A DNA stretch of 64,000 nucleotides, from positions 1-64,000 of the forward strand of contig DATLGH010000067.1 of the NCBI GenBank assembly GCA_035540635.1. Direction: 5' to 3'. The position numbers and the translations under genes are program-made. Positions 40,569 to 49,361 of the stretch are shown piece after piece. The stretch's first letter is position 1, and every line of letters starts with the position of its first letter. Source of the stretch: Egibacteraceae bacterium (GTDB lineage Bacteria; Actinomycetota; Nitriliruptoria; Euzebyales; Egibacteraceae). Under the pieces are notes generated by a model that searched no databases, was not told where the DNA came from, and saw only the letters and a list, made by a program, of their open reading frames with translations.

Positions 40569-41313
40569 GCGCGCGCTGGCGGCCCGGCGCATCAACGTCG
40601 TCCTGTGGGGCGCGGTCGCCGCCGCCTGGCTCGTGGCCGTGGCTGCGGAGCGGCTCGGCGCCGCCTGGCTCGTCGACCACGAGGTCGTGGCGGGTCGGCT
40701 CGGCTCGGGCGCGCTGCTGCCGTTCCTGCTCGCCTGGCAGGTCATGCTCGCGGCCATGATGCTGCCGTCGGCCGTGCCGACGATCCGGCTGTTCGCGGCG
40801 ATCGGGGGGCACCAGCCGCGGGCGGGGCGGGCGGTGGCGTCGTTCGTCGGCGGCTACGCGGCGGTGTGGACGGTGTTCGGCGCACTCGCGTTCACCGGTG
40901 ACCTGCTCGTCCACGAGCTGGTCGCCGCCGGCGGCTGGCTCGCCGCCCGCCCGCAGCTGCTGGCAGCGGGGGTGCTCGGCGTCGCCGGCGCCTTCCAGCT
41001 GTCCGGGTTGAAGGACCGCTGCCTGGACCGTTGCCGGCACCCCGCCGGGTTCCTGCTGCCGCGCTACCGTCGCGGCGCGGCGGCGGCGTTCCGCATCGGC
41101 CGCCAGCACGGGCTGTTCTGCCTGGGCTGCTGCTGGGCGCTCATGCTCGTGATGTTCGCCGTCGGCAGCGCCGACCTGCGCTTGATGGCGGGCCTTGCCG
41201 CGCTGATGGCCTACGAGAAGACCGGCCGCCACGGCCGGGGAGTCGCCACCGCGGCCGGTGTCCTCCTGCTGGCCACAGCGGCCACCGTCGCGGTGGCAAC
41301 CGGTGCCGGTTAG
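40552..41313 (+). CDS. DUF2182 metal-binding integral membrane protein
   Basis: The 253-residue protein has about six to seven hydrophobic segments and the DUF2182 motif LAWQVMLAAMMLPSAVPTIR (about residues 62-81). Later segments are FQLSGLKDRCLDRCRHP and GLFCLGCCWALMLVMFAVG, rich in Cys and Met and possibly metal-binding. It begins inside the DUF1326 gene. Last gene of the operon. Function unproven. Confidence 0.87.
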   Translation: MPATDERALAARRINVVLWGAVAAAWLVAVAAERLGAAWLVDHEVVAGRLGSGALLPFLLAWQVMLAAMMLPSAVPTIRLFAAIGGHQPRAGRAVASFVGGYAAVWTVFGALAFTGDLLVHELVAAGGWLAARPQLLAAGVLGVAGAFQLSGLKDRCLDRCRHPAGFLLPRYRRGAAAAFRIGRQHGLFCLGCCWALMLVMFAVGSADLRLMAGLAALMAYEKTGRHGRGVATAAGVLLLATAATVAVATGAG

Positions 41314-41360
41314 GCCTTCAATCAGTTGTGGCGTCTGCGCTGTATCAGCCCGAAGACCGG

Positions 41361-41463
41361 GTAGCCGCCGGTACCGGTACCTGGTCGCCGCCGCAGGTGC
41401 TCGGGCGGCCAGCCCTGCTTGGTCTCCTTGTCGATGCGGTCCCTCGGGTGCGCCCAAGGTCCG
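41361..41463. repeat. Dispersed repeat copy after the DUF2182 gene
   Basis: GTAGCCGCCGGTACCGGTAC, CTGGTCGCCGCCGCAGG, CGGCCAGCCCTGCTTG and GGTGCGCCCAAGG occur in the same order as at 34341-34455. It marks accessory DNA at 41314-41951 that otherwise holds no confident gene. Confidence 0.55.
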
Positions 41464-41540
41464 CGTTGGAGCACACCGAAGCGACTCGAAGCGCACCCGC
41501 GCGGCGTCGAACGCGGCCTCGCTGGCCCGCGCCGGCGCGC

Positions 41541-41732
41541 TCACCGCCCCTTGGCCAAGCGGGCCACCAGCGCCGCCCGGCCGGCGTCGCCCGCCTCGTC
41601 CACCCGGGCCTTCTCGGCGCGGTGCGGACTGTAGCCGTCCCTGCGGCCCGGCGATGGCAAGCCCGGCGTGTGTCCGGTCGACTCGATGAGGACCTGCGTG
41701 CCAACAGCCGGCGCCGTCACGGCGACCGCCAT
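41541..41732 (-). CDS. Unrecognised short ORF, possible remnant
   Basis: A 63-codon frame begins MAVAVTAPAVGTQVLIESTG and ends in LVARLAKGR. Apparent continuing sequence (ASEAAFDAARVRFESLR) lies in another frame just beyond the stop, so this may be a frameshifted remnant. No strong ribosome site is seen. Product unknown. The rest of 41314-41951 shows no supported gene. Confidence 0.25.
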   Translation of the reverse strand: MAVAVTAPAVGTQVLIESTGHTPGLPSPGRRDGYSPHRAEKARVDEAGDAGRAALVARLAKGR

Positions 41733-41951
41733 GAGAGGCTGTCAAGCGGCATAAAGGGTCCTACGGCACGCTGGCCTGACGAGCAACTGCTGCGCGGTTC
41801 GCGGTCGCCCGGCACGCTGATCGCCCCCGATCCGCCGCTCCGCCCGGAGTGGAACCCTCCGCCGGCCGGCCAGGTGCGGCCAGGGTTGGAAGGTTCGTCG
41901 CTGCGGAATAGGTGTCGATGAGAGCGGACGGGCCGCTCCGAGGAGGCAGGT

Positions 41952-42167
41952 ATGACCATCGGTGGCAGCATCGCCTTGATCGTGATCGGCGCGATCCTCG
42001 CATTCGCGGTGGATTTCCACCTCGCCGGGATCAACATCGACGTGATCGGTTTCATCCTCATGATCGGCGGGGTTATCGGCCTCGTCCTGAGCCTCACCTA
42101 CTTCCGCAGAACGGTTGGCCCCGTCGAGGGCGAGCGCGTCGTCGAACGGCGTCGCGACATCTACTAG
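41952..42167 (+). CDS. Small two-helix membrane protein (DUF6458-like)
   Basis: The 71-residue protein begins MTIGGSIALIVIGAILAFAV and has a second hydrophobic segment IDVIGFILMIGGVIGLVLSL. It ends in a charged tail (GERVVERRRDIY). This pattern is common in actinobacteria. AGGAGG precedes the ATG. Function unknown. Confidence 0.8.
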   Translation: MTIGGSIALIVIGAILAFAVDFHLAGINIDVIGFILMIGGVIGLVLSLTYFRRTVGPVEGERVVERRRDIY

Positions 42168-42259
42168 AGCGAACGGCGCGGGCGCCCCGCGAGGGGTTGC
42201 CCGCGCCTCTCCAGGCCTCCCCGCTCGTCCCCACGCGTCAACGGCTCCGGAGCTCAGGC

Positions 42260-42406
42260 ATGGACCCCCTCACCATCATCCTCATCATCTTGCTCATCCT
42301 CGTGCTCGTCGGCGGGTTCGGTTACGGCGGGGGCGCCTACCGCGGACCCGGGATAGGCCTCGGCACGATCCTGCTCATCATCATCATCGTGCTGCTCGTC
42401 ACCTAG
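42260..42406 (+). CDS. Small hydrophobic protein (DUF3309-like)
   Basis: The 48-residue product is MDPLTIILIILLILVLVGGF, then a Gly/Tyr-rich turn, then a second hydrophobic segment (ILLIIIIVLLVT). This is the form of DUF3309 proteins, which are often stress-related. GGAG precedes the ATG at good spacing. It lies 92 bp after the DUF6458-like gene and ends 5 bp before the convergent hflX stop. Confidence 0.7.
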   Translation: MDPLTIILIILLILVLVGGFGYGGGAYRGPGIGLGTILLIIIIVLLVT

Positions 42407-42411
42407 ACGGC

Positions 42412-43833
42412 TCAGGCCGGCTCGTCCCCGTTGTCGGGACGCTCCGCCTGCCACGCCCCGTGGACGGTGAAGGGAGCAAGCGCGTCACCCGCGGAGCGTT
42501 CGACGTTGGCGACCAGCCACGTCCCCTCGGGCCGGTGCTCCTCCTTGAACACCTCACCCTCCCGGTGCGCCTGCGCGACGAGGGCCGCCTGCTCGTAGGG
42601 CACGAGCGCCTCGACGACCCGCCGATCCGGCGGGATCCGGCCGGCGACCGCGGTCGCCAGCGCCTCGATGCCCTCGCCGGTGACCGCCGAGGCGACGATC
42701 GCCGACGGGAACGTGCGTGCGAGGCCGGCGAGCTCGTCGCGGTCGGTCGCGTCCGCCTTGTTCAGCACCAGCAGACGCGCCATGTCGCCCGCGCCGATCT
42801 CGTCGAGGACCCGGTCGACGGCCAGGATCTGCGCCTCCACGTCGGGGTGGCTCGCGTCGACGACGTGCACGAGCAGGTCGGCGCGCAGCGTCTCCTCCAG
42901 CGTCGACTTGAAGGCCTCGACGAGCTGCGTCGGCAGCTTCTTCACGAACCCGACCGTGTCGGTCGCCACCGCGTGCCGTCCGTCCGGCAGGGCCATGCGG
43001 CGGGCTGTCGTGTCGAGGGTGGCGAACAGCTTGTCCGCGACGAGCACGTCCGCGCCGGTCAGCCGGTTGAGCAACGTCGACTTGCCCGCGTTCGTGTACC
43101 CGACGAGGGCGACGACCGGCACGGCGTGACGCTCGCGGTCCTTCGTCTTCAACCGCCGCGTGTCGGCGAACTCGGCGAGGTCGCGCTGCAGCTTCGTGAT
43201 GCGCCGCATGATCTTGCGGCGGTCGACTTCGAGCTGGGTCTCGCCGGGTCCTCGGGTGCCGATGCCGGCGCCTCCGGCGACACGCCCGCCGGCCTGCCGC
43301 GACAGCGCCTGGCCCCAGCCGCGAAGCCTCGGGAGCAGGTAGCTCAGCTGCGCGAGCTCGACCTGGCCCTTGCCCTCACGGCTCGAGGCGTGCTGAGCGA
43401 AGATGTCGAGGATCACGATCGTGCGGTCGAGCACCTTCACGCCGAGGCGCTCCTCGAGGTTGCGCTGCTGAGCCGGGGTGAGCTCGTCGTCGAAGATCGC
43501 CGCGTCTGCGCTCACCGACCGTGCGAGGTCACGAAGCTCGGCGACCTTTCCGCTGCCCACGAACGTCGCCACGTCGGGCTGGTCGCGCTTCTGCACGATC
43601 CGCCCGACCGTCTCCGAGCCCGCGGTGTCGACGAGGAGCTCGAGCTCGTCGAGTGAGGCGTCGACCTCCCGCGACGTGGTACCGGTCCGGTGCAGCGCCA
43701 CGAGCACCGCCCGCTCGACGGGCCGGAAGATCGCCACGCCCTCCTGGGGCGCCCCCTCCTCGACGCGCCGGGCCTCCGCACGGCGGCGGTCCGCTCGTGA
43801 CAGCTCGAGGTGCTCGCCGTCGGCTTCGCTCAT
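42412..43833 (-). CDS. hflX: GTPase HflX
   Basis: The 473-residue GTPase has an N-terminal HflX domain with [20 protein letters not shown] and [18 protein letters not shown], the glycine-rich link [19 protein letters not shown], and a G domain: [33 protein letters not shown]. HflX binds and splits stalled ribosomes under stress. ATG 43833 overlaps the dapF stop (ATGA). Last gene of the miaB-miaA-dapF-hflX operon. Confidence 0.96.
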   Translation of the reverse strand: MSEADGEHLELSRADRRRAEARRVEEGAPQEGVAIFRPVERAVLVALHRTGTTSREVDASLDELELLVDTAGSETVGRIVQKRDQPDVATFVGSGKVAELRDLARSVSADAAIFDDELTPAQQRNLEERLGVKVLDRTIVILDIFAQHASSREGKGQVELAQLSYLLPRLRGWGQALSRQAGGRVAGGAGIGTRGPGETQLEVDRRKIMRRITKLQRDLAEFADTRRLKTKDRERHAVPVVALVGYTNAGKSTLLNRLTGADVLVADKLFATLDTTARRMALPDGRHAVATDTVGFVKKLPTQLVEAFKSTLEETLRADLLVHVVDASHPDVEAQILAVDRVLDEIGAGDMARLLVLNKADATDRDELAGLARTFPSAIVASAVTGEGIEALATAVAGRIPPDRRVVEALVPYEQAALVAQAHREGEVFKEEHRPEGTWLVANVERSAGDALAPFTVHGAWQAERPDNGDEPA

Positions 43834-44723
43834 CGGCTGTCCAACCATTCGGGACGCAGCCGGCCCTCGGCGATCTCCACGGCGGGGCCGGTGATGAACA
43901 TCCCCTCGTCGGTCCACTCCGCGGCGAGCTCACCGCCGGGGAGCACGACCGTCACCTTGCGGTCGGCCAGGTCGAGGAGGTGCGCGGCGGCCGCCATGGC
44001 CGAGGCGCCGGTCCCCGACGCCTGCGTCTCCCCGACGCCGCGCTCCCATATCCGCCCGACCACCCGGTCGCGGGAAGGCACGGAGATGAACTCCACGTTC
44101 GTGCCGCGCGGGAACGCGTCGTCGTGCTCGATGACCGGTCCCCAGGCAGCCACGGGGGCCTGCTCGACGTCGTCGACGACCACGACCGCATGGGGATTGC
44201 CCATGCACACCGTCGTCACCTCGGTGAAGCGTTGCTCGGTGGTGACGGCCAGCTCGCCGAGGCCGGGTATGCCGAGGGGCGGCGACCACGGGCAGCCGAC
44301 GAGCCGCGCCGGGCTCACGTCGACCTTCTTCGGGCCCGTCGACATCGGCATTCCCATGGCGACCCGCACGGCGGCGACCGTGCCGTCGGGGTGCTGGGCG
44401 GCGACCATCACGGGCTTCACGCCGTCGCGGGTGTCGACGTGCACGACGTCCCCGGGCGCAAGCCCACGGTCGGCGACGTACTTCGCGACGCAGCGCACAC
44501 CGTTGCCGCACATCTCGGCCACGGAGCCGTCGGCGTTCCAGTAGTCCATGAACACATCAGTGCCGTCGCGTCCCGGAGCGAGGCGGATGACGCCGTCCGC
44601 GCCGATCCCGGTGTGGCGGTCGCAGAGGCCCCGGACCAGGGCGGGCGAGAGCGCCAGCTCGTTGCCGAAGTCGGGCAGCAACACGAAGTCGTTGCCGGCA
44701 CCGTGGGCCTTCACGAATCGCAT
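43830..44723 (-). CDS. dapF: Diaminopimelate epimerase (second catalytic Cys replaced by Ser)
   Basis: The 297-residue protein has the DapF pattern: [14 protein letters not shown] at the start, [20 protein letters not shown] (first catalytic Cys present), [14 protein letters not shown] and [20 protein letters not shown]. The second catalytic Cys, usually in ACGTG, is Ser (codon TCG). DapF interconverts LL- and meso-diaminopimelate for lysine and peptidoglycan. It overlaps miaA by one base (TGATG). Whether Ser supports epimerisation is unknown. Confidence 0.93.
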   Translation of the reverse strand: MRFVKAHGAGNDFVLLPDFGNELALSPALVRGLCDRHTGIGADGVIRLAPGRDGTDVFMDYWNADGSVAEMCGNGVRCVAKYVADRGLAPGDVVHVDTRDGVKPVMVAAQHPDGTVAAVRVAMGMPMSTGPKKVDVSPARLVGCPWSPPLGIPGLGELAVTTEQRFTEVTTVCMGNPHAVVVVDDVEQAPVAAWGPVIEHDDAFPRGTNVEFISVPSRDRVVGRIWERGVGETQASGTGASAMAAAAHLLDLADRKVTVVLPGGELAAEWTDEGMFITGPAVEIAEGRLRPEWLDSR

Positions 44724-45616
44724 CAGTCGGTCAGCACCTCACACGCGGAGGACGGAGCAACCCATCGTACCCGGGGGTCCTGGGCGAACCAGCGCATCTG
44801 GCGGGCGGCGTAGCGGCGGGTCCGGACGCGGATGCGCTCGACGGCGTCGCCGAGGGTGCCGGCCCCGGCGAGGTGGTCGAGCATCTCGGCGTAGCCGATC
44901 GCCTGGCGCGCGGTGGCGGACAGGGACCGGGAGGCGAGGCGCCGGCACTCGTCGACGAGCCCACCGGCGAGCATGGCGTCGACCCGGGCGACGATGCGCA
45001 CGGCGAGCTCGGCGCGGGAGACCTCCAGGCCGACGACGCGCAGCCGCGGGTAGACCGACCGGTGCTGGTCCCAGGCGCGCCGCCACTCGCTGAAAGGCCG
45101 GCCGGTGAGGCGGTGCACCTCGAGCGCCCGGACGCTGCGGCGAAGGTTCGCCGGGTCGATGCGGGCAGCGGCGGCGGGGTCGACGGCGCGGAGGGCGGCG
45201 TAGGCGGCCGTGGCGTCACCGGCGAAGTCGCCCTCGACCGCCGCCCGCACCACCGGGTCCGTCGGGGGGAACTCGAGCGGGTCGACGACGGCGCGGAAGT
45301 ACAGGCCCGACCCGCCCACGAGCAACGGCACGCGCCCCCGCCCGGCCACCGCGGCGATCGCCGCCCGCGCGGTCGCCTGAAACCACTCCACGGTGCAGTC
45401 CTGCTCCGGTTCGAGCAGGTCGACCATGTGGTGGGCGATCCGCGCGCGGTCCGCACGCGAGGGCTTCGCCGTCCCGACGTCCATCCCCCGGTAGACCGTG
45501 AACGCGTCCACGGTCACGATCTCCGCTCCGAGGCGCTCCGCCACCTCGAGCGCCACCGTGCTCTTGCCCGACGCGGTGGGGCCCACGAGGGCCAGCACGA
45601 GGTCCGGCGATGTCAC
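44723..45616 (-). CDS. miaA: tRNA dimethylallyltransferase
   Basis: The 297-residue protein has the P-loop VGPTASGKST, TVDAFTVYRGMDVGTAKPSR, HHMVDLLEPEQDCTVEWFQ and VGGSGLYFRAV. Next come ANLRRSVRALEVHRLTGRPF and RQAIGYAEML, all MiaA signatures. It adds a dimethylallyl group to A37 of tRNAs reading U-start codons; MiaB then methylthiolates it. GTG 45616 overlaps the previous stop (GTGA). Confidence 0.96.
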   Translation of the reverse strand: MTSPDLVLALVGPTASGKSTVALEVAERLGAEIVTVDAFTVYRGMDVGTAKPSRADRARIAHHMVDLLEPEQDCTVEWFQATARAAIAAVAGRGRVPLLVGGSGLYFRAVVDPLEFPPTDPVVRAAVEGDFAGDATAAYAALRAVDPAAAARIDPANLRRSVRALEVHRLTGRPFSEWRRAWDQHRSVYPRLRVVGLEVSRAELAVRIVARVDAMLAGGLVDECRRLASRSLSATARQAIGYAEMLDHLAGAGTLGDAVERIRVRTRRYAARQMRWFAQDPRVRWVAPSSACEVLTD

Positions 45617-46368
45617 GCGCCGTGTGCCACGAGGTAGCCGACGCCTCGGGGCGCCGAGTAGTGCCGCCGGACGAGGCCTATCTTCCCGCGCGCCAGGGCC
45701 CCGTGCAGGACCGCCATCGGTGCCCACCCGAGCGCGCCGACACGCTTGGCCTCGGCCGGTCCGAGGCGTGCGAGCCCGTCAAGGCGTCCGGAGGCGACGG
45801 TCTCGACGGCCTGGGCGTCCCAGTCGCGCGCCCCCTCGACGAGGGAGAGGGGGGAGCGCTCCTCCAGGCCCGCGGACAGGTCACCCGCCGCGAGGACGAC
45901 CGCGCGCACGCCCGCCTCCGTCAGCGCCTCGGCAAGACCCGCACCGGTCGCCGCGAGGGCGTCGAACCCGGCGTTGCGCGGCACCGCCATCGGCACGAGT
46001 GGCCTCCCGCCACCGTGCAGCAGCGCGAGCACCGACAGGCCGAGCGGCAGGGCGTCCTCCCGGTACATCGGGTACTGGCTCACACGCGTGACGCCTTCCA
46101 CCGCTGCCCGGTGGACGGGGACGGCGCGGGTGATGTCAGGACGGCCGACGCCGGCCAGCGTGGCGGTCCCCCCGTCGTACAGGCCCTGGCCGTGCAAGGA
46201 AGGTCCGGGCTCGGCGGCCGCGAGCAGCACCGTGGTGTCCGACAGGGGCAGGGCCTCCATCGCCGCGTCGACGGCGTCGCACACCCGCCCGACACCGGGT
46301 GGCAGCGAAGCGCTCACGCCCGGCACGAGCAGCGGCGCGGTGGGGATGATGGCGGCGCCGACGATCAC
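45613..46368 (-). CDS. Class III extradiol dioxygenase-like protein between miaB and miaA
   Basis: The 251-residue protein (MIVGAAIIPTAPLLVPGVSA, VLLAAAEPGPSLHGQGLYDG, VVLAAGDLSAGLEERSPLS) resembles the LigB/MEMO superfamily. Actinobacterial genomes keep such a gene between miaB and miaA. Several usual metal-binding His positions are not evident, so catalysis is doubtful. It is in the operon with a 6-bp gap from miaB and a GTGA overlap into miaA. Role in tRNA modification unproven. Confidence 0.75.
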   Translation of the reverse strand: MIVGAAIIPTAPLLVPGVSASLPPGVGRVCDAVDAAMEALPLSDTTVLLAAAEPGPSLHGQGLYDGGTATLAGVGRPDITRAVPVHRAAVEGVTRVSQYPMYREDALPLGLSVLALLHGGGRPLVPMAVPRNAGFDALAATGAGLAEALTEAGVRAVVLAAGDLSAGLEERSPLSLVEGARDWDAQAVETVASGRLDGLARLGPAEAKRVGALGWAPMAVLHGALARGKIGLVRRHYSAPRGVGYLVAHGA

Positions 46369-46374
46369 CCCGGC

Positions 46375-47856
46375 TCACCGCGGGGATGCGCCGACGACCG
46401 GCAGGGGCCGCCGGCCTCCCCCCTCGCCCGGGGCCGGGGAGGCGGCGAGGCGGGCCGCCGGGGCCGCGACGACGAGGTGGGCGACCTTGCCGAGCAGGTA
46501 GTGCGACGCCGCATCGGTGACGACGGCCTCGACGAGCGCCCCGGGGCGTGCCTCGGGCGTGCGTGGGACGTGCACGAGCCGGTTCGTGCGGGTGCGCCCG
46601 CTCATACGCGACCCGTCCGTCTTCGACGGTCCCTCGATGAGCAGCTCGCGGCTGCAGCCGACCTCGCGGGCGTTCGCGGCGGCGGACAGCTCGCGGGTGA
46701 GCGCGGCAAGGCGCCGGTAGCGCTCGCCGACGACCGCCGGGTCGAGATGGCCTTCCAAGTCGACCGCGGCGGTCCCCGGACGCTTCGAGTATTCGAACGT
46801 GAACGCGGAATCGAACGCGGCCGCGCGGGTGACCGCCAGGGTGGCGGCGAAGTCCTGCTCGGTCTCACCGGGAAAGCCGACGATGATGTCGGTGGAGATG
46901 GCCACACCGGGGACCGTGCCACGAGCCTCCGCGACGAGGTCGAGGAAGCGCCGTGCCGAGTACGCGCGCTGCATGCGCTTCAGCACACGGTCGGATCCGG
47001 ACTGCAGAGGCAGGTGCAGGTGCTCGCAGACGTTGCTGACGTCGCGCATCGCCGCGAACACGTCGGACGTGAAGTCCTTCGGGTGGGGGCTCGTGAACCG
47101 GACGCGGTGAAGCCCCTCGACGTCGCCGAGAGCGTGCAGGAGCTCGGCGAACAGCGTGCGGTTGCCCCGGCCGGGCCCCGCCCGCCCCGCGCGCGCGAGG
47201 TCGCGACCGTAGGAGTTGACGTTCTGGCCGAGCAGGGTGACCTCACGCACGCCGTCGTCGACGAGCGCGCGCACCTCGCCGACGATGTCGCCGAGCCGGC
47301 GGGACTTCTCCGGGCCTCGAAGGCTCGGGACGATGCAGAAGGTGCAGGTGTTGTTGCAGCCGATCGAGATCGACACCCAGGCATGGTGGGCCACCTCTCG
47401 CCGAGCCGGCAGTGCCGACGGGAAGGTCTCAGTGTGCTCGAGGATCTCGACCACCGGCAGAGACGACGAGTCCGCCTCGGCGAGCAGGGCGGGTAGCCGG
47501 GCGATGTTGTGGGTGCCGTAGACGACGTCGACCCAGGGAGCCCGCTCGGCGACGCGGGCCTGGTCCTTCTGCGCGAGGCAGCCGCCCACGACGACGGTCT
47601 TCGTGGGCTGCGCCTCCTTCAACGGCTTGAGGGAGGTGAGCTGCCCGTAGAGCTTGTTGTCGGCGTTCTCCCGGATCGCGCAGGTGTTGAAGAGCACGAG
47701 GCCGGCGTCCTCCGCAGACGCCGCCCGCCGGTACCCCATCGTCTCGAGGACGCCGGCGACGCGCTCGGAGTCGTGCTCGTTCATCTGGCACCCGAACGTG
47801 CGGATGAAGTAGCTGCGGGGCGACACCGGCGCCGGTGCGGTTGAGGAAGGGGTCAT
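46375..47856 (-). CDS. miaB: tRNA-2-methylthio-N6-dimethylallyladenosine synthase
   Basis: The 493-residue protein has the N-terminal UPF0004 domain (IRTFGCQMNEHDSERVAGVL, FNTCAIRENADNK, VVVGGCLAQKD: three cluster Cys). The radical SAM core is SIGCNNTCTFCIVP, and later NVNSYGRD, LPLQSGSDRVLKRM and DIIVGFPGETEQDF. A TRAM domain (RTRTNRLVHVP to LVEAVVTDA) follows. It methylthiolates i6A37 made by MiaA. ATG 47856 chosen by homology. First gene of the operon. Confidence 0.96.
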   Translation of the reverse strand: MTPSSTAPAPVSPRSYFIRTFGCQMNEHDSERVAGVLETMGYRRAASAEDAGLVLFNTCAIRENADNKLYGQLTSLKPLKEAQPTKTVVVGGCLAQKDQARVAERAPWVDVVYGTHNIARLPALLAEADSSSLPVVEILEHTETFPSALPARREVAHHAWVSISIGCNNTCTFCIVPSLRGPEKSRRLGDIVGEVRALVDDGVREVTLLGQNVNSYGRDLARAGRAGPGRGNRTLFAELLHALGDVEGLHRVRFTSPHPKDFTSDVFAAMRDVSNVCEHLHLPLQSGSDRVLKRMQRAYSARRFLDLVAEARGTVPGVAISTDIIVGFPGETEQDFAATLAVTRAAAFDSAFTFEYSKRPGTAAVDLEGHLDPAVVGERYRRLAALTRELSAAANAREVGCSRELLIEGPSKTDGSRMSGRTRTNRLVHVPRTPEARPGALVEAVVTDAASHYLLGKVAHLVVAAPAARLAASPAPGEGGGRRPLPVVGASPR

Positions 47857-47887
47857 ACGACGGACAAGGATACCGCCGCGCGGCTGG

Positions 47888-48178
47888 CTACTCGCCTGCG
47901 CGGCGCTGCCGGTAGCCGACGACGTCGGGCAGCCCGGATCCTTCGTCCTCGGGCTGGGCAACCTCCATGTCGCCACCGCGCCCCGCGGCGAACAGCAACG
48001 CGATGAGCCCGCCGAACACCGCCGCCGACACCCGGTGGACCGCGGCCATGCCGGCGAACGCGGCGACGAGCACGAGGTAGCCCACGAGCGCGCGCGCCGG
48101 GGAGCGGACGAGGAACAGGCCCAGCCCGACGACGAGCCCCGGCACGCCGATGAACAACCACGCCTGAAGGAGGCTCAC
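47888..48178 (-). CDS. Small membrane protein upstream of miaB
   Basis: The 96-residue protein from GTG 48178 (AGGAG upstream) has three hydrophobic stretches (about 4-24, 30-47, 52-66). Its C-terminus is acidic/basic (MEVAQPEDEGSGLPDVVGYR). No family is recognised. It ends 32 bp before miaB and may be its operon leader. The interval 48179-48423 shows no gene. Confidence 0.6.
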   Translation of the reverse strand: MSLLQAWLFIGVPGLVVGLGLFLVRSPARALVGYLVLVAAFAGMAAVHRVSAAVFGGLIALLFAAGRGGDMEVAQPEDEGSGLPDVVGYRQRRAGE

Positions 48179-48423
48179 CGCTCGGCTCCTGTCGTGGAGA
48201 GGGGGCTTTCCCCCGCACTGCGATCGGAGTAGGCTGAGCAGACTAGTCCGCGGAGGGTTGCGCCCTGCATTCGCGCTGGCCGCGCTGTAGACCATAGCGC
48301 AAGGGGGGGCGTGGGCGCGTGACCCGGACAAGGGAAGCTTCGTTTGATGAGGAGTCAGCTGAACCCCACTCCTGATAGGCCCGCTCCCCGGCTATCACCG
48401 AACCGCTCGTCAGTGGAGGAACC

Positions 48424-49260
48424 GTGGCGCACCCGAAGTTGACCCGCCGAGGAGATCCCCGGACGCTCCTTGCCGCCGGAACCGCCGCCGCCCTCCTCAC
48501 CGGTCCCGCGGCGCTGGCGCCCGCCGCGGCGGCCGTGCCCGCCGACGAGGCGGACGAGGTCACCAGCGCCGTCGACTGCTGCGTTGAAGCGGCGCTGCCC
48601 GCGGCCGCCCCCGCGCCGGCGCCCCCTGCTGCCCCTGCGGCCGAGCCGGTGGCCACCACGGTTGTCCCCGACCCCATCGTCCAGGCCGTGGTCGGGCCGA
48701 TCGAGAAGGTCGTCGACGACGTGCTGCAACGGACCCCCGTCGGCGGCGACATCGCCGAGCAGGCGCCCGCCGTGGTCGACACCGTCACCGAGGCGTTGCC
48801 CGCGGCGCCACTGCCCACGGACCCCCGGGGACTGCCCGCGACACCCCTCACTCCCCGCGCCGCGCCGGAGTCGGTCGGCACCGCCAACGCACCCGCCCCG
48901 CCGGTGCCCACGAGTGGTGCCTCCCAGGGAACGAGCACGTTCACGGTGCCGTTCCGCGCGCGGGGCGTTGCCACTGACACGACGGCGACCCGGCGGGTGC
49001 AGCCGTTCGCCGCTCCGGTGATGAGCGGGCCGATCTTCGCCGACCTGCCACGGGTCGCCGAGGAGTTCCTCGCCAGCAACGCGCCGTCCAGCTTCAGCAG
49101 CGACACCTTCAACGCGCTGCGTGGCGGACAGACCGGCACGGTGCCCGGGCCGGACGCGGCGAGCTGGCTGCTCGCGACCGCGGGGGGGATGCTGCTCCTG
49201 CTCGGCGCCGGCCACCTCCTGCACGCCCGCCAGCGCTACGTCGCCAGCGTCGCGCGGTAG
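48424..49260 (+). CDS. Secreted Ala/Pro-rich protein with C-terminal membrane anchor
   Basis: The 278-residue protein has a twin-Arg-like N-terminus (KLTRRGDPRTLLAAGTAAAL) and cleavage near residue 38. A Pro/Ala-rich low-complexity mature region follows, then a final helix ASWLLATAGGMLLLLGAGHL with a short basic tail. There is no LPxTG motif. A CC pair lies near residue 50. GTG 48424 has GGAGGAACC in front. Probably a surface-exposed anchored protein of unknown role. Confidence 0.65.
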   Translation: MAHPKLTRRGDPRTLLAAGTAAALLTGPAALAPAAAAVPADEADEVTSAVDCCVEAALPAAAPAPAPPAAPAAEPVATTVVPDPIVQAVVGPIEKVVDDVLQRTPVGGDIAEQAPAVVDTVTEALPAAPLPTDPRGLPATPLTPRAAPESVGTANAPAPPVPTSGASQGTSTFTVPFRARGVATDTTATRRVQPFAAPVMSGPIFADLPRVAEEFLASNAPSSFSSDTFNALRGGQTGTVPGPDAASWLLATAGGMLLLLGAGHLLHARQRYVASVAR

Positions 49261-49272
49261 CCGCACCAGGAC

Positions 49273-49292
49273 CGGGCGGCGGGGGCCGCCCG
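49273..49292 (+). terminator. GC hairpin after the secreted protein
   Basis: CGGGCGGC-GGGG-GCCGCCCG is a perfect 8-bp stem 13 bp after the stop codon, between two convergent genes. Confidence 0.6.
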
Positions 49293-49361
49293 CCGCCGCA
49301 CGCGGCGCAGCCGGTACATCCCCCGTCCCTGAGGTACGCGTCACCACCTGGCCGGGCGTGG

